This document shows, in pieces, positions 8,330 through 16,627 of a stretch of DNA of 64,000 nt; positions within the stretch are counted from its first letter, which is position 1; each line of letters begins with the position of its first letter. The stretch spans positions 186,001 through 250,000 of the forward strand of contig JAEURP010000009.1 of NCBI GenBank assembly GCA_016788585.1. Direction: 5' to 3'. A model generated the notes under the pieces. That model ran no database searches. It saw nothing but the letters and a program-made list of their open reading frames with translations, and was not told the DNA's origin. This stretch comes from Chthonomonas sp. GTDB taxonomy: Bacteria > Armatimonadota > Fimbriimonadia > Fimbriimonadales > Fimbriimonadaceae. A program made the position numbers and the translations under genes.

Positions 8330-8923
8330 TTAGTCGTGGTTGCGACCGTGCTCTTCCACAAACTTCACGACGTCGGTGAGGCGGAAGCGGCGCTGGCCGC
8401 CCTCTGTTCGATGGTGATTGAGCCAGTTTCGGTTGGTGTAGCGCCGAACTGTAGCAGGGCAAACGCCAAGAAGACGGCTAACCTCTTCGAGGGTGAGCTG
8501 GGGATCCAAGAGCCGTCGAATAAGCTCTTGGCGAGACTCTTTGAAGTCGCCTGTATAGTAATTGGCCGTTACCTTGTCATCAAAGAACCGCCCTAAGAAC
8601 TCAATATTCTTTGGCAGACTGCTCCAAACCTCTGTCAATTGTGGATCAATCGTGGTTTGCGTCGTCTTGCTGCGAACCCGGCGTGGTCGGGGAGCGCTCA
8701 GCGATTTTCGCTGAGTGCGCGACTTTCTGGCCTTCTTTGGAGTTTGGTCTTTGCCTAGGAATTCGCCGATGGACTCGATCTCAAGGTCTAAGTTGTTCTC
8801 GCCCTTGAGGGGCTCCTTTCGATCGGTCGTAAACGCACTCTCAATATAGGCAATGGGATCAAACTCTTCCTGAGTGGACACGGGCGAATCCTTCGACGGG
8901 CTCATCTGCCGTAGATGATACAT
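8330..8923 (-). CDS. Helix-turn-helix protein with disordered basic N-terminus
   Basis: The 197-residue protein ends in a MerR/excisionase-type DNA-binding fold (about 143-192): LTLEEVSRLLGVCPATVRRY forms the helix-turn-helix and GGQRRFRLTDVVKFVEEHG the following wing. Before it lies a charged, low-complexity stretch (about 60-90) rich in Lys/Arg/Ser that may bind nucleic acid nonspecifically, and an acidic start. No sensor domain is evident. Six bp separate it from the glycosyltransferase, so it may regulate that operon or itself. ATG 8923 is used; ATG 8905 (MSPSK) is equally possible as neither has a strong ribosome binding site. The target is unknown. Confidence 0.72.
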   Translation of the reverse strand: MYHLRQMSPSKDSPVSTQEEFDPIAYIESAFTTDRKEPLKGENNLDLEIESIGEFLGKDQTPKKARKSRTQRKSLSAPRPRRVRSKTTQTTIDPQLTEVWSSLPKNIEFLGRFFDDKVTANYYTGDFKESRQELIRRLLDPQLTLEEVSRLLGVCPATVRRYTNRNWLNHHRTEGGQRRFRLTDVVKFVEEHGRNHD

Positions 8924-8955
8924 GGTTTTGGGTTCATTTCGCCTATCAAAATGGC

Positions 8956-9972
8956 CTAAATGACCAACATTGCATCACCAAAGCTCAAAAAACGATAGTG
9001 TTCCCGTATTGCGTGGGCATAAGCATTCATTAGAGGCTCCCTCCCAACCATCGCCGAAATCATCATTAGCATGGTGGTTCGAGGAAGATGGAAGTTGGTC
9101 AACATACCGTCGACGGCCCTCCATTGGTAGCCTGGCTTAATGAAGATTCTGGTATCACGAGTACCGCTTTGAACTGAGCCGTCTTGATCTGCAAATGTCT
9201 CGATAGTTCGAACCGCCGTTGTGCCGACGGCAATGAGCCTTCCTTTTCGGTCATTGATCAAGCCAGCTGTGGCGTCTCCAATCGTGCAAGTCTCGCCATG
9301 CATTACGTGATCATCCAGGTTTGTGGCTTCGACGGGGCGAAAAGTATCAATGCCGACGCTGAGGGTGACATAGGCGATGCGTACACCCTTCATAGCAATT
9401 TCCTCCATTAACCGTTTGGTGAAATGGAGTGATGCCGTGGGTGCTGCACTGCTTCCGGGGTGCTCGGCGAACACGGTTTGGTAGCGGTCAGGGTCCTCCA
9501 GCGCCGTCGTGATGTAGGGGGGGAGTGGTACCGAACCAAATCTGTGGAGGGTTTCGGTAAGCCCGCTGATAGGCTCGAAGAAGGTGAGTTCTCTTTCACC
9601 ATTAAGGCCTTCGCCTGTTACCGTCGCCTTGAGGTCGCCCGCAAAGTGAATTTCGGCACCGACTTTCAATCGCTTGCCCGGCTTGACCAAAGCCATGAAG
9701 CTATTCGGAAGTGACGATTCGCGTAGCAGGAGAGCCTCGACCAGCGCCCCAGTGGATTTCTTCCCATGTAGTCGGATAGCGCTAACTTTGGTGTTGTTGA
9801 GAACCAACACATCGCCCGCGCTCAGATATGTGGGAAGGTCTTCGAAAGCGGCATCGTTGATGCTCCCGCCATTTTTGGGTAAGACGAGCATTCGGCTTGC
9901 GCTCCGATCTTCAAGCGGTTTTTGAGCGATCAACTCAGGCGGAAGATCGTAATCATAGTCGCTTAAGAACAT
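8956..9972 (-). CDS. queA: S-adenosylmethionine:tRNA ribosyltransferase-isomerase
   Basis: QueA transfers and isomerises the ribosyl moiety of S-adenosylmethionine onto 7-aminomethyl-7-deazaguanine in tRNA, giving epoxyqueuosine. The 338 residues match the usual 340-355. Recognisable blocks are FDYDLPPELIA-like YDYDLPPELIAQKP at the start, VLVLNNTKV near 55-63, the HPGSSAAPTASLHFT segment around 167, and the C-terminal TNFHLPRTTMLMM. Cytoplasmic. It overlaps the upstream HAD gene by 10 bp, so both are translated from one transcript. Other queuosine genes are not in the window. Confidence 0.95.
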   Translation of the reverse strand: MFLSDYDYDLPPELIAQKPLEDRSASRMLVLPKNGGSINDAAFEDLPTYLSAGDVLVLNNTKVSAIRLHGKKSTGALVEALLLRESSLPNSFMALVKPGKRLKVGAEIHFAGDLKATVTGEGLNGERELTFFEPISGLTETLHRFGSVPLPPYITTALEDPDRYQTVFAEHPGSSAAPTASLHFTKRLMEEIAMKGVRIAYVTLSVGIDTFRPVEATNLDDHVMHGETCTIGDATAGLINDRKGRLIAVGTTAVRTIETFADQDGSVQSGTRDTRIFIKPGYQWRAVDGMLTNFHLPRTTMLMMISAMVGREPLMNAYAHAIREHYRFLSFGDAMLVI

Positions 9973-10685
9973 AGGGCCGCCTCGATGATCGCCGGAAGCG
10001 TCGCACCCCTTATAAGCATGCGGTCGCCAGCCATTTCGCGACTAGCAACCTGGTTTATCGTACGATCCACAAAACCAGCGTGGATTCCAGCGCAAAGTGC
10101 CCCTTCCACGTCATCGCCCCATGAGTCGCCGATGTGGATGATCTCATCTGGCGCAAGATTAGCTCGCGCGCAAAGAACATGAAAAATTCTTGGATCGGGC
10201 TTTTCGTAACCCTCCTCCAAGGATGCAATGGTCAGCGCAAAGGAGTGGTTTGGAATCTTTGCCCTGAGAATACGGTGCAAGCTGAGGTCCCAATTGCTCA
10301 GTACAAACACGGGCAAATCAAGACTCACCAAAAGGTTAATAGCCGGTTCAACATCATCATATGGTTCGAACCAAGAGTCTGATTCAAGTAGCTGGCGTTC
10401 CCCTTCTGCACATATCGCCTTTGCACAATTGGTGTCCTCGCCTATTTCGGCGAGCCAATCCCTAGTCAGATCGAGCCAGTAGTCTCGAAGAGCTGCCTCG
10501 GAGCGCGTTTGATTTGCTGTCCAAAAGGCGGCTAATCGGTCTTTGAAGATCCGAACATAAGCGGCCTCCTCTGGGTCAGTGACGGCAATGCCGCATGAGT
10601 TAGCGCAATCGCGAGCGAATTTGCCTGGGTGATATCGGTTGACCAGCAAAGTACCGGCTGCGTCAAACGAAACTCCCTTGATCAT
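9963..10685 (-). CDS. HAD-superfamily phosphatase
   Basis: A 240-residue haloacid dehalogenase-like hydrolase. Motif I is SFDAAGTL, where Asp8 is the nucleophile but the usual second aspartate two residues later is alanine. Motif II is VLSNWD, and motif IV is HIGDSWGDDVEGA with the Mg-binding aspartates. A helical cap (about 20-110) replaces the small cap, as in subfamily I. HAD enzymes with an altered motif I, such as the REG-2/HDHD3 type, are known, but the loss of the general acid could slow phosphatase chemistry. The substrate is unknown. It is the first gene of a pair with queA, overlapping by 10 bp. Confidence 0.85.
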   Translation of the reverse strand: MIKGVSFDAAGTLLVNRYHPGKFARDCANSCGIAVTDPEEAAYVRIFKDRLAAFWTANQTRSEAALRDYWLDLTRDWLAEIGEDTNCAKAICAEGERQLLESDSWFEPYDDVEPAINLLVSLDLPVFVLSNWDLSLHRILRAKIPNHSFALTIASLEEGYEKPDPRIFHVLCARANLAPDEIIHIGDSWGDDVEGALCAGIHAGFVDRTINQVASREMAGDRMLIRGATLPAIIEAALCS

Positions 10686-10751
10686 AATGTCCTTATCAGT
10701 TTACGTCGTGGAAACTGCGGTTGCCCATGATGCGTCCGAAAAGAGATTGAA

Positions 10752-11453
10752 ATGAGAACCCGAGTCCTTTCCATTGCCGTTGGTGCGTTAACGACCTTGG
10801 CCCTTGCCGGTCAAACCAGCCCGAGCACGCTATCACATGTCGCCAAGGTCGGCGACGAGATCAACTATAAATTTGAAGCTAAGCTTGAGGTCCAAGGTGT
10901 GGTCATCGAACTCTCGGGGAAGACCATGCAAAAGGTCACGAAGGTCAACGAGGATGGCACGTGGTCGTATCAAAGCTCGGATTCTGGAGTTAAGGTGAAA
11001 ACCGAGGATGGTGAGCAAGAACTTGAAGAGGGGGCCCCAACCAAGGTTGAAATGGGCTCGGATAGGGTGATCACCAAGTACGGTGACGGCGGCGACGAGG
11101 ATGCGTCGAGCATTCGGCTCATGCTGTTGGAAACCGTCAAGAAGCCAGAAAAGCCAATTCAGGTTGGTGACAAATGGTCCGCGACGCTGACTTATAAAGG
11201 CAAAGAGACCGTGCCGGTCAAAGCACAATACGAAGCCATTGCCCTAGAGAAAATCGGCGAGTGGGAAACGATGAAGGTGAAAGTAGAGGCGAGCGAAGCC
11301 GAAGGTGAGGTTAAAGCCTCAAGTTCCGGATTTGTGTGGATTACACTTGCCGATGGCTTTAGTGCCAAGGAAGAGCTTAAAATTAGCAAGGCTCCCTTTG
11401 CTTTCTCGCCCGACCCGATCGACATGTCGATCTTGATCACCCGCGTGAAGTAG
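10752..11453 (+). CDS. Secreted protein of unknown function
   Basis: The 233-residue product starts with a clear signal peptide (cleavage near residue 19-20 after LALAGQ) and is then a strand-rich, Lys/Glu-rich protein without cysteines or catalytic motifs. Repeated phrases VGDEINYKFEAKLEV and VGDKWSATLTYKG suggest two related beta-sheet modules, resembling in style the DUF6263-type lipocalin-like secreted proteins, though I cannot confirm that. It is probably periplasmic. A weak AAGAGAT ribosome binding site precedes ATG 10752. It stands alone on the plus strand, and its end overlaps the thymidine kinase end by 17 bp in convergent orientation. Confidence 0.75.
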   Translation: MRTRVLSIAVGALTTLALAGQTSPSTLSHVAKVGDEINYKFEAKLEVQGVVIELSGKTMQKVTKVNEDGTWSYQSSDSGVKVKTEDGEQELEEGAPTKVEMGSDRVITKYGDGGDEDASSIRLMLLETVKKPEKPIQVGDKWSATLTYKGKETVPVKAQYEAIALEKIGEWETMKVKVEASEAEGEVKASSSGFVWITLADGFSAKEELKISKAPFAFSPDPIDMSILITRVK

Positions 11454-12027
11454 ACCGCTTCGTACCGCGTAACTCAAAGCAGTTGCGGCACCTTGCCTCG
11501 TAGGACTCGGTCGCCCCAATCAAAATGATCGGGTCGTCACGATGTGCTGGCTTCCCGTTGATCATTCGGTAGGTATGGCTGGCTGTCGCTCCACACTTCA
11601 GGCAGATCGCTCTTAGCTTAACTACTTCGTCTGCGAGGGCAAGCAGCGTTGGCATTTGACCAAATGGTTCACGGCGAAAGTCTTGGTCAAGTCCGGCCAA
11701 AATCACCTCGACACCTTTGTCGGCCAGCTTCATGGCGAGGTCAACAATCTTCTCGTCGAAGAATTGGACTTCCTCGATCACGAGGACGTCTACCTTGGGG
11801 TCGAGCTTTGTTTTCAGTTCTGCAGTGTCCAGCACCGGCACGGCTTCGTGCTTCTGGCCCATGTGGCTCACGACCATACTTTCGTCGTATCGACGGTCGA
11901 TGCTGGGCTTGAACACCTGCACATTCTTCTTGGCGTAGAGGGCGCGGCGGGCTCGCCGGATGATCTCCTCAGACTTGCCTGCGAACATACTGCCGCAGAT
12001 GACGGTGATGCTGCCCAATCGCTTCAC
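11437..12027 (-). CDS. tdk: Thymidine kinase
   Basis: A 196-residue class II thymidine kinase that phosphorylates thymidine with ATP for nucleotide salvage. The P-loop is GSMFAGKS (12-19). VLVIEEVQFF (81-90) holds the catalytic glutamate region and GLDQDFRREPF (112-122) the magnesium/phosphate loop. A structural zinc site is formed by Cys142/Cys145 and Cys180/Cys183. Length is typical. The start is GTG at 12027. No good ribosome binding site is visible, but the gene lies 30 bp after the end of the membrane protein gene upstream and is probably read with it. Confidence 0.95.
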   Translation of the reverse strand: MKRLGSITVICGSMFAGKSEEIIRRARRALYAKKNVQVFKPSIDRRYDESMVVSHMGQKHEAVPVLDTAELKTKLDPKVDVLVIEEVQFFDEKIVDLAMKLADKGVEVILAGLDQDFRREPFGQMPTLLALADEVVKLRAICLKCGATASHTYRMINGKPAHRDDPIILIGATESYEARCRNCFELRGTKRSTSRG

Positions 12028-12057
12028 AAGGGCGGAAGGTACCAGAAGTCGTTGCTC

Positions 12058-12576
12058 TCAATATTCGGGTCGAGCAGATTGAGGTGGAGTTGCGACGAAC
12101 GACCCAACCCAGTCCCCTTGAATTCGCGCGACGCCAGTCATTCCCTCGCCCATGGTGAAGTAGGTTTCCTTTGAAGTGCGAAACTCCTTTTTTCTGCCGT
12201 CGCTTAACTGAAGAGTGACATAGTATTTCAGCCCCTCTTCGTGTTCAGTAGGAAACTGCATGAGGTGGTGTGCGTCGAAAGCGTTCTTTGCAATCACGTA
12301 GGCCCCCTCCTCATCGGTGATCACCCTTGAAGTCGCCTCGCGCCTCGGAATCCACCACATCTTAAAGAGGTTTGCGCCGGCAAGGAAAGCTCCCAAGCAA
12401 GCAACGCCTAAGGGAATTCCGGTGCGACGAAGAATGGTGTATGACCCGTCTTGCCATGGCGAAGCGGCTTCAGATGCGGAGGCCATGAGCATAACAAAGA
12501 ACGCGCCTAGCCCAAGGACGAATATGCCGATACCCGCAAAGAGAGAGCACCCAATTCGGCCTTCCTGAGTAAACAT
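12058..12576 (-). CDS. Small membrane protein with DUF2500-like C-terminus
   Basis: The 172-residue protein has two membrane helices (about 10-32 and 53-71) followed by a soluble strand-rich domain. That domain's layout, EGLKYYVTLQLSDGRKKEFR then MGEGMTGVARIQGDWVGSF, resembles the DUF2500 pattern of small bacterial membrane proteins in which a beta-barrel-like domain follows a helix; this is a resemblance only. It begins 6 bp after the end of the ribonuclease gene and precedes tdk, forming a short minus-strand unit. Function unknown. Confidence 0.72.
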   Translation of the reverse strand: MFTQEGRIGCSLFAGIGIFVLGLGAFFVMLMASASEAASPWQDGSYTILRRTGIPLGVACLGAFLAGANLFKMWWIPRREATSRVITDEEGAYVIAKNAFDAHHLMQFPTEHEEGLKYYVTLQLSDGRKKEFRTSKETYFTMGEGMTGVARIQGDWVGSFVATPPQSARPEY

Positions 12577-12582
12577 AACGGA

Positions 12583-14355
12583 CTACCGAATAGCCGGTTG
12601 TCCAGCATGAATGGCGTTGCCAACGCCAAATGACCTGCGGATATCCAGCAACATCACTTTTCCTCGCTGACCCACAAGTTCGTGAGCCCCCATGAGCTCA
12701 ACATAGAACCCATTATCGGTCCAGCCAATAATCTTGTTGAGACCTTCATCATCGGACCTTCTGACATTGCATTCGACAACTTGTTGCCTGCGGAATGACA
12801 TGTAATCGCGATCGAGTTCTTCGATGGTCGAGGCGTCGATGGTGTATTCATCGAAAGCCATATCAAAATCGGCGCGGAGGTAGATGCCCCTGCCAAGATC
12901 GTGTTCAAGATCTTCGATACCTTCCCCATCTGCCCCAATCATTGCTTCGATTACGGCAGGGTGGCACCGGACCAGAAAGGCATTTCCCGGCTCCCCAAGC
13001 ATTCGGTGCATGTCGCGCTCGATCCACAAGCTGACCGTGTCCTTGCTGGCAATGCGTCCCCGCCCTTCGCACATCGGGCAAATGTCGCTAATGGATTGAG
13101 TGACGCTTTCGCCCGTTCGCTTCCGCGTGATCTCGATAAGTCCAAGAGAGGAGATCTTTCCGACTCGGGTTCGATTCGAGTCTTTGCCTAGTTGCTTCGT
13201 AAAGTGGTCGAGAAGTTTCTTGCGATGATCGGCCGACTCCATATCGATGAAGTCGATCACGATAATGCCTCCCATGTCGCGTAGGCGAAGCTGGCGGCAA
13301 ACTTCTTCGGCCGCCTCTAAATTCGTCTTTAGAATTGTCTCCGCCAAATTGGTCGAGCCAACCATCCGGCCGGTATTGACGTCGACGGCAGTCAGGGCTT
13401 CCATTTCATCCATCACAAGGTAGGCGCCCGACCGAAGCGTGACCTTGTGCTGAAGAAGCCGTTCGAGATCAGACTCGATATTGTAATGATCGAAAATGGG
13501 TGTCTCGCGATCGTAAAGATAAATCTTTGACGTCAGGCTCGGGGCGACGACGCGAGCCACCATATGGGCTTTTTCGTATTCATCCGGGTCGTCGATCACC
13601 ATCTTTGTGATCTCGTCATTGAACATGTCCCGAATGGTGCGATAAAGTAGCGTTTGGTCGCGGTGGACGCAAGCTGGTGCCCGCATCTTACGAGAACCTT
13701 CGGTCACCTGGGACCAAAGTTGTTGGAGAAAAACGACGTCCTGCTTGAGCTCTAACTCGGTTCGGCCTTCGCACTCGGTGCGCATGATGATCCCAAACCC
13801 CTTGGGCGCAATGCGATCTCCGAGTCTTCGCAGTCGCTCTCGTTCTTTGCGATCCTCGAGTTTTCGGCTGACACCGATGTTATTGTGCTCGGGCATCAGA
13901 ACTAGGTAACGACCGGGGAGGGCAATACGCGTTGTGACGCGGGCGCCTTTAGTTCCACGGGGAGCCTTGGTTACCTGAACCATCATCTCTTGGCCCGGTC
14001 GGATCAATTCCTTTATCTTGCGGCTCCTAAGTTCTTGGCGCTTCAAACCGCTTGGGGAATTATCATGATTGGGCTCATCGGGCAAAATGTCGCCGACGTA
14101 AAGAAAGGCGTTGCGCTCGAGGCCAATATCGATGAAGGCCGCATCCATGCCGGGAAGAACGTTTTGTACGATTCCCTTGAAGATCGAGCCAACCACACGT
14201 TCTTCACGTTCGACACGATATTCCTTGAGTTGACGATCTTCTAGAACAGCGATTCGAGTTTCTCGCTGACTACAATTGACGATAATTTCGACTTGCCCAG
14301 TCTTGATGCTGGGCGCGCTCTGACGGCGCGGATTAGATTTAGTTGTTCTGGCCAC
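12583..14355 (-). CDS. rng: Ribonuclease E/G family endoribonuclease
   Basis: The 590-residue enzyme matches the RNase E/G catalytic core used in rRNA maturation and mRNA turnover. A basic N-terminal tail precedes an S1 RNA-binding domain (about 45-125) with GSIFKGIVQNVLPGMDAAFI. The DNase I-like catalytic part has the metal-binding aspartates in AVDVNTGR and IIVIDFIDM. CPMCEGRGRI is the zinc-link motif that joins subunits. A long C-terminal degradosome scaffold is absent, so it is G-like or a short E. The start codon is GTG 14355 with AGAGG ahead of it. It is divergent from the two-component system across 139 bp. Confidence 0.94.
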   Translation of the reverse strand: MARTTKSNPRRQSAPSIKTGQVEIIVNCSQRETRIAVLEDRQLKEYRVEREERVVGSIFKGIVQNVLPGMDAAFIDIGLERNAFLYVGDILPDEPNHDNSPSGLKRQELRSRKIKELIRPGQEMMVQVTKAPRGTKGARVTTRIALPGRYLVLMPEHNNIGVSRKLEDRKERERLRRLGDRIAPKGFGIIMRTECEGRTELELKQDVVFLQQLWSQVTEGSRKMRAPACVHRDQTLLYRTIRDMFNDEITKMVIDDPDEYEKAHMVARVVAPSLTSKIYLYDRETPIFDHYNIESDLERLLQHKVTLRSGAYLVMDEMEALTAVDVNTGRMVGSTNLAETILKTNLEAAEEVCRQLRLRDMGGIIVIDFIDMESADHRKKLLDHFTKQLGKDSNRTRVGKISSLGLIEITRKRTGESVTQSISDICPMCEGRGRIASKDTVSLWIERDMHRMLGEPGNAFLVRCHPAVIEAMIGADGEGIEDLEHDLGRGIYLRADFDMAFDEYTIDASTIEELDRDYMSFRRQQVVECNVRRSDDEGLNKIIGWTDNGFYVELMGAHELVGQRGKVMLLDIRRSFGVGNAIHAGQPAIR

Positions 14356-14494
14356 GAATGTTGCCTCTTAAAAAAAAGGTGGGAAATGGCGGGGGCCACT
14401 TCGCGTGAGTTCATAGTACCCGATCAGTTCAATTCTGAGCCTCCACACGCCTTCCTCATCAAATCCTCACAACTTGGCGCAACAATAGAAAAGG

Positions 14495-15166
14495 ATGCGC
14501 ATTTTGATCGTCGAAGACGAGCCGGATATCGCCTTTGGTCTAGAGACAGCTCTCAAGCGCGAGCGCTATCAGGTTGAAGTTGCGCTCGACGGTGCCACTG
14601 GCGAACAGATGGCCATCGAAAATCATTACGGAATAATTCTTCTCGACCTCATGTTGCCCAAGAAGAATGGTCGAGAAGTGTGCCGGACTTTGCGGAGCCT
14701 TGGAATCAGTACGCCAATTCTCATGCTAACGGCACGCGATCAGATCGACGATCGGGTCGAGGGGCTCGATGCGGGTGCTGACGATTATCTCGTCAAGCCC
14801 TTTGCTACCAAAGAACTGTTGGCGCGAATCCGGGCGTTGGGACGGCGTGAATCCGAGCGGCGTGGTGGCGAGATTTCGATCGGTGATCTGAAGATAGACA
14901 CTCTCGCTCACACGGTAACTCGAGGAACGGAAAATATTCGGCTTACCAAGCGAGAGTTTCAGCTGCTAGAGGCATTAGCTCGAAACCGCGGTCGTGTCCT
15001 TACTCGCGAGGTGATACTGTCTCGGGTTTGGAACAACGACGAAGCCCTGCCCAATACAGTGAGTTTTCACATGGCGAGCCTTCGCAAGAAGGTCGATCCG
15101 AACGGGGAGATTATTCAGACGGTGCATGGACTCGGCTACTCCCTTCGTGCAAGGAGCGACACATGA
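14495..15166 (+). CDS. OmpR-family response regulator
   Basis: A 223-residue response regulator. The receiver domain (1-115) has the acidic pocket VEDE, phosphoacceptor Asp51 in LLDLMLPKKNG, Thr79 and Lys101 in DYLVKPF. The C-terminal winged helix (about 125-220) has LTKREFQLLEALARN and VHGLGYSLR, typical of OmpR/PhoB DNA binding. It is coupled by ATGA to the histidine kinase. An AAAAGG ribosome binding site stands in front of ATG 14495. The following Spy/CpxP-like gene is a likely target, judged by analogy with envelope-stress systems. Confidence 0.94.
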   Translation: MRILIVEDEPDIAFGLETALKRERYQVEVALDGATGEQMAIENHYGIILLDLMLPKKNGREVCRTLRSLGISTPILMLTARDQIDDRVEGLDAGADDYLVKPFATKELLARIRALGRRESERRGGEISIGDLKIDTLAHTVTRGTENIRLTKREFQLLEALARNRGRVLTREVILSRVWNNDEALPNTVSFHMASLRKKVDPNGEIIQTVHGLGYSLRARSDT

Positions 15167-16572
15167 AATCACTGTCGTCTCGATTCATGCTACTGAACGG
15201 AGGGTTCGTTCTCGTAATACTGGTGATTTTCGGCTTCGTTCAGCATCAGGCGAGCGTGCGCACTATAGAAGGCATGGTCGATCACGATCTCTTGGGTCGT
15301 GCTCAGCAACTCGCACGAAATGCGTCCCGTCCGCCCGACGAACCCTTCGGCATGGGCGGGCCGATAGAGCGGCGGCCTCCTAACCCACCGCCAAACGAGC
15401 AGCCCTTGACGAGGCCGCGCATTTTCAATGTCGATGGCAAGGCACGCGATCCTGAGAGCGGTCATATTTCGTGGAGCCAAAAGCTCTTTTCAGAGTCATT
15501 GAAGGGCCGAGTTATTTTAGAGACCCATTGGGTCGAAGGGCAGGAATATCGTGTTGTTTCGGCGCCCATTCCGGGTCTGGATCGAGCATCCGGTGTCGTA
15601 CAAGTGGCCCAGCACATGGGACCGTATCGCCTGGCGCAGCACGCCCAACTGTGGGTTCTCGCCGTTGCAATTCCTTTGGGCCTGATCGTGGCGGGCCTGC
15701 TGGGGTTCATTCTGGCAAAGCTCGTCCTGAATCCAGTTCGCACTCTAACTTTTGCGGCGGAAAGAATTGCTCAAGACCCATCACGAAAAGAGGAGATTGC
15801 GGTAGCGCAAAACGACGAGATCGGGCGCCTTGCGGGGGCTTTCAACGCCATGACGAAACGACTTCAACAGTCGAACCGAGAGTTGGCTGTATCACTCGAT
15901 CAGCAAAAGCAGTTCACCAGCGACGCGGCGCACGAGTTTCGGACTCCATTGACGGGCATTGTGCTTGCGGCGGAGAACGGGCTCCACGATGAAGCAACGA
16001 GCGATGACATGAAGTCCGCTCTCAAGATGATTCACCGCAACGGCGAGGCAATGGCGAATCTCACACAATTGTTGCTCACGCTAGCACGGCTTGATCACTC
16101 AAAGTCAAAGCTCGATCTGGCTGAAGTCTCGATCTTGCCGGTCATCGACAATGCCTTGGAAGGCTGCGCGAAAGACTCTCGTATTGAGATTGCAGCAAAC
16201 CAAAATCAGACCTTGTATTGCAACGCCGATGCCGCGAAACAAATGGTTCGAAATCTGGTGGAGAATGCGCTTGCCTACACGCCAGAGGACGGGAAAGTTA
16301 GCATTTCGGTCGAGGGCCGGGAGCTAATTGTTTCTGACACAGGCAGCGGTATTGCGCCAGAGCATTTGCCTCATCTGTTCGACCGCTTCTACCGCGCAGA
16401 CCCTTCGCGCCACCGCGCGGGAGGAGGCACAGGGCTTGGTCTCGCGATCGTGAAAGAGCTTGCAGATCGGCAGGGCGCCACTGTTTCGGTGGCGAGCACA
16501 GTTGGAGTTGGAACTCGATTCACTATACTTTTTGAAGAAAATAGGGAAAACTCACAAGTCCCTCACGTTTGA
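15163..16572 (+). CDS. Sensor histidine kinase
   Basis: The 469-residue kinase has a first membrane helix (about 8-27), a periplasmic sensor segment (28-162) with a proline-rich patch near 65-86, a second helix (163-187) and a HAMP linker. The HisKA domain has phosphoacceptor His257 in AAHEFRTPLTG. The ATPase domain has Asn368 in NLVENAL, DTGSGI and GGTGLGLAIVKEL. It would phosphorylate the partner encoded just upstream. ATG 15163 overlaps the regulator's TGA and begins the helix correctly; an earlier in-frame start at 15028 would lie inside the regulator gene. The signal is unknown, but context suggests envelope stress. Confidence 0.92.
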   Translation: MKSLSSRFMLLNGGFVLVILVIFGFVQHQASVRTIEGMVDHDLLGRAQQLARNASRPPDEPFGMGGPIERRPPNPPPNEQPLTRPRIFNVDGKARDPESGHISWSQKLFSESLKGRVILETHWVEGQEYRVVSAPIPGLDRASGVVQVAQHMGPYRLAQHAQLWVLAVAIPLGLIVAGLLGFILAKLVLNPVRTLTFAAERIAQDPSRKEEIAVAQNDEIGRLAGAFNAMTKRLQQSNRELAVSLDQQKQFTSDAAHEFRTPLTGIVLAAENGLHDEATSDDMKSALKMIHRNGEAMANLTQLLLTLARLDHSKSKLDLAEVSILPVIDNALEGCAKDSRIEIAANQNQTLYCNADAAKQMVRNLVENALAYTPEDGKVSISVEGRELIVSDTGSGIAPEHLPHLFDRFYRADPSRHRAGGGTGLGLAIVKELADRQGATVSVASTVGVGTRFTILFEENRENSQVPHV

Positions 16573-16627
16573 AACGCACACTACAGTTAGCCGAGGTTAG
16601 TTCGGTCATTAGAAAAGGAGAAAGTCA

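Noticed and set aside
15028-15162. Earlier start of the histidine kinase
   Set aside because: It would run through the regulator gene in another frame; ATG 15163 starts the membrane helix and shows the ATGA overlap.
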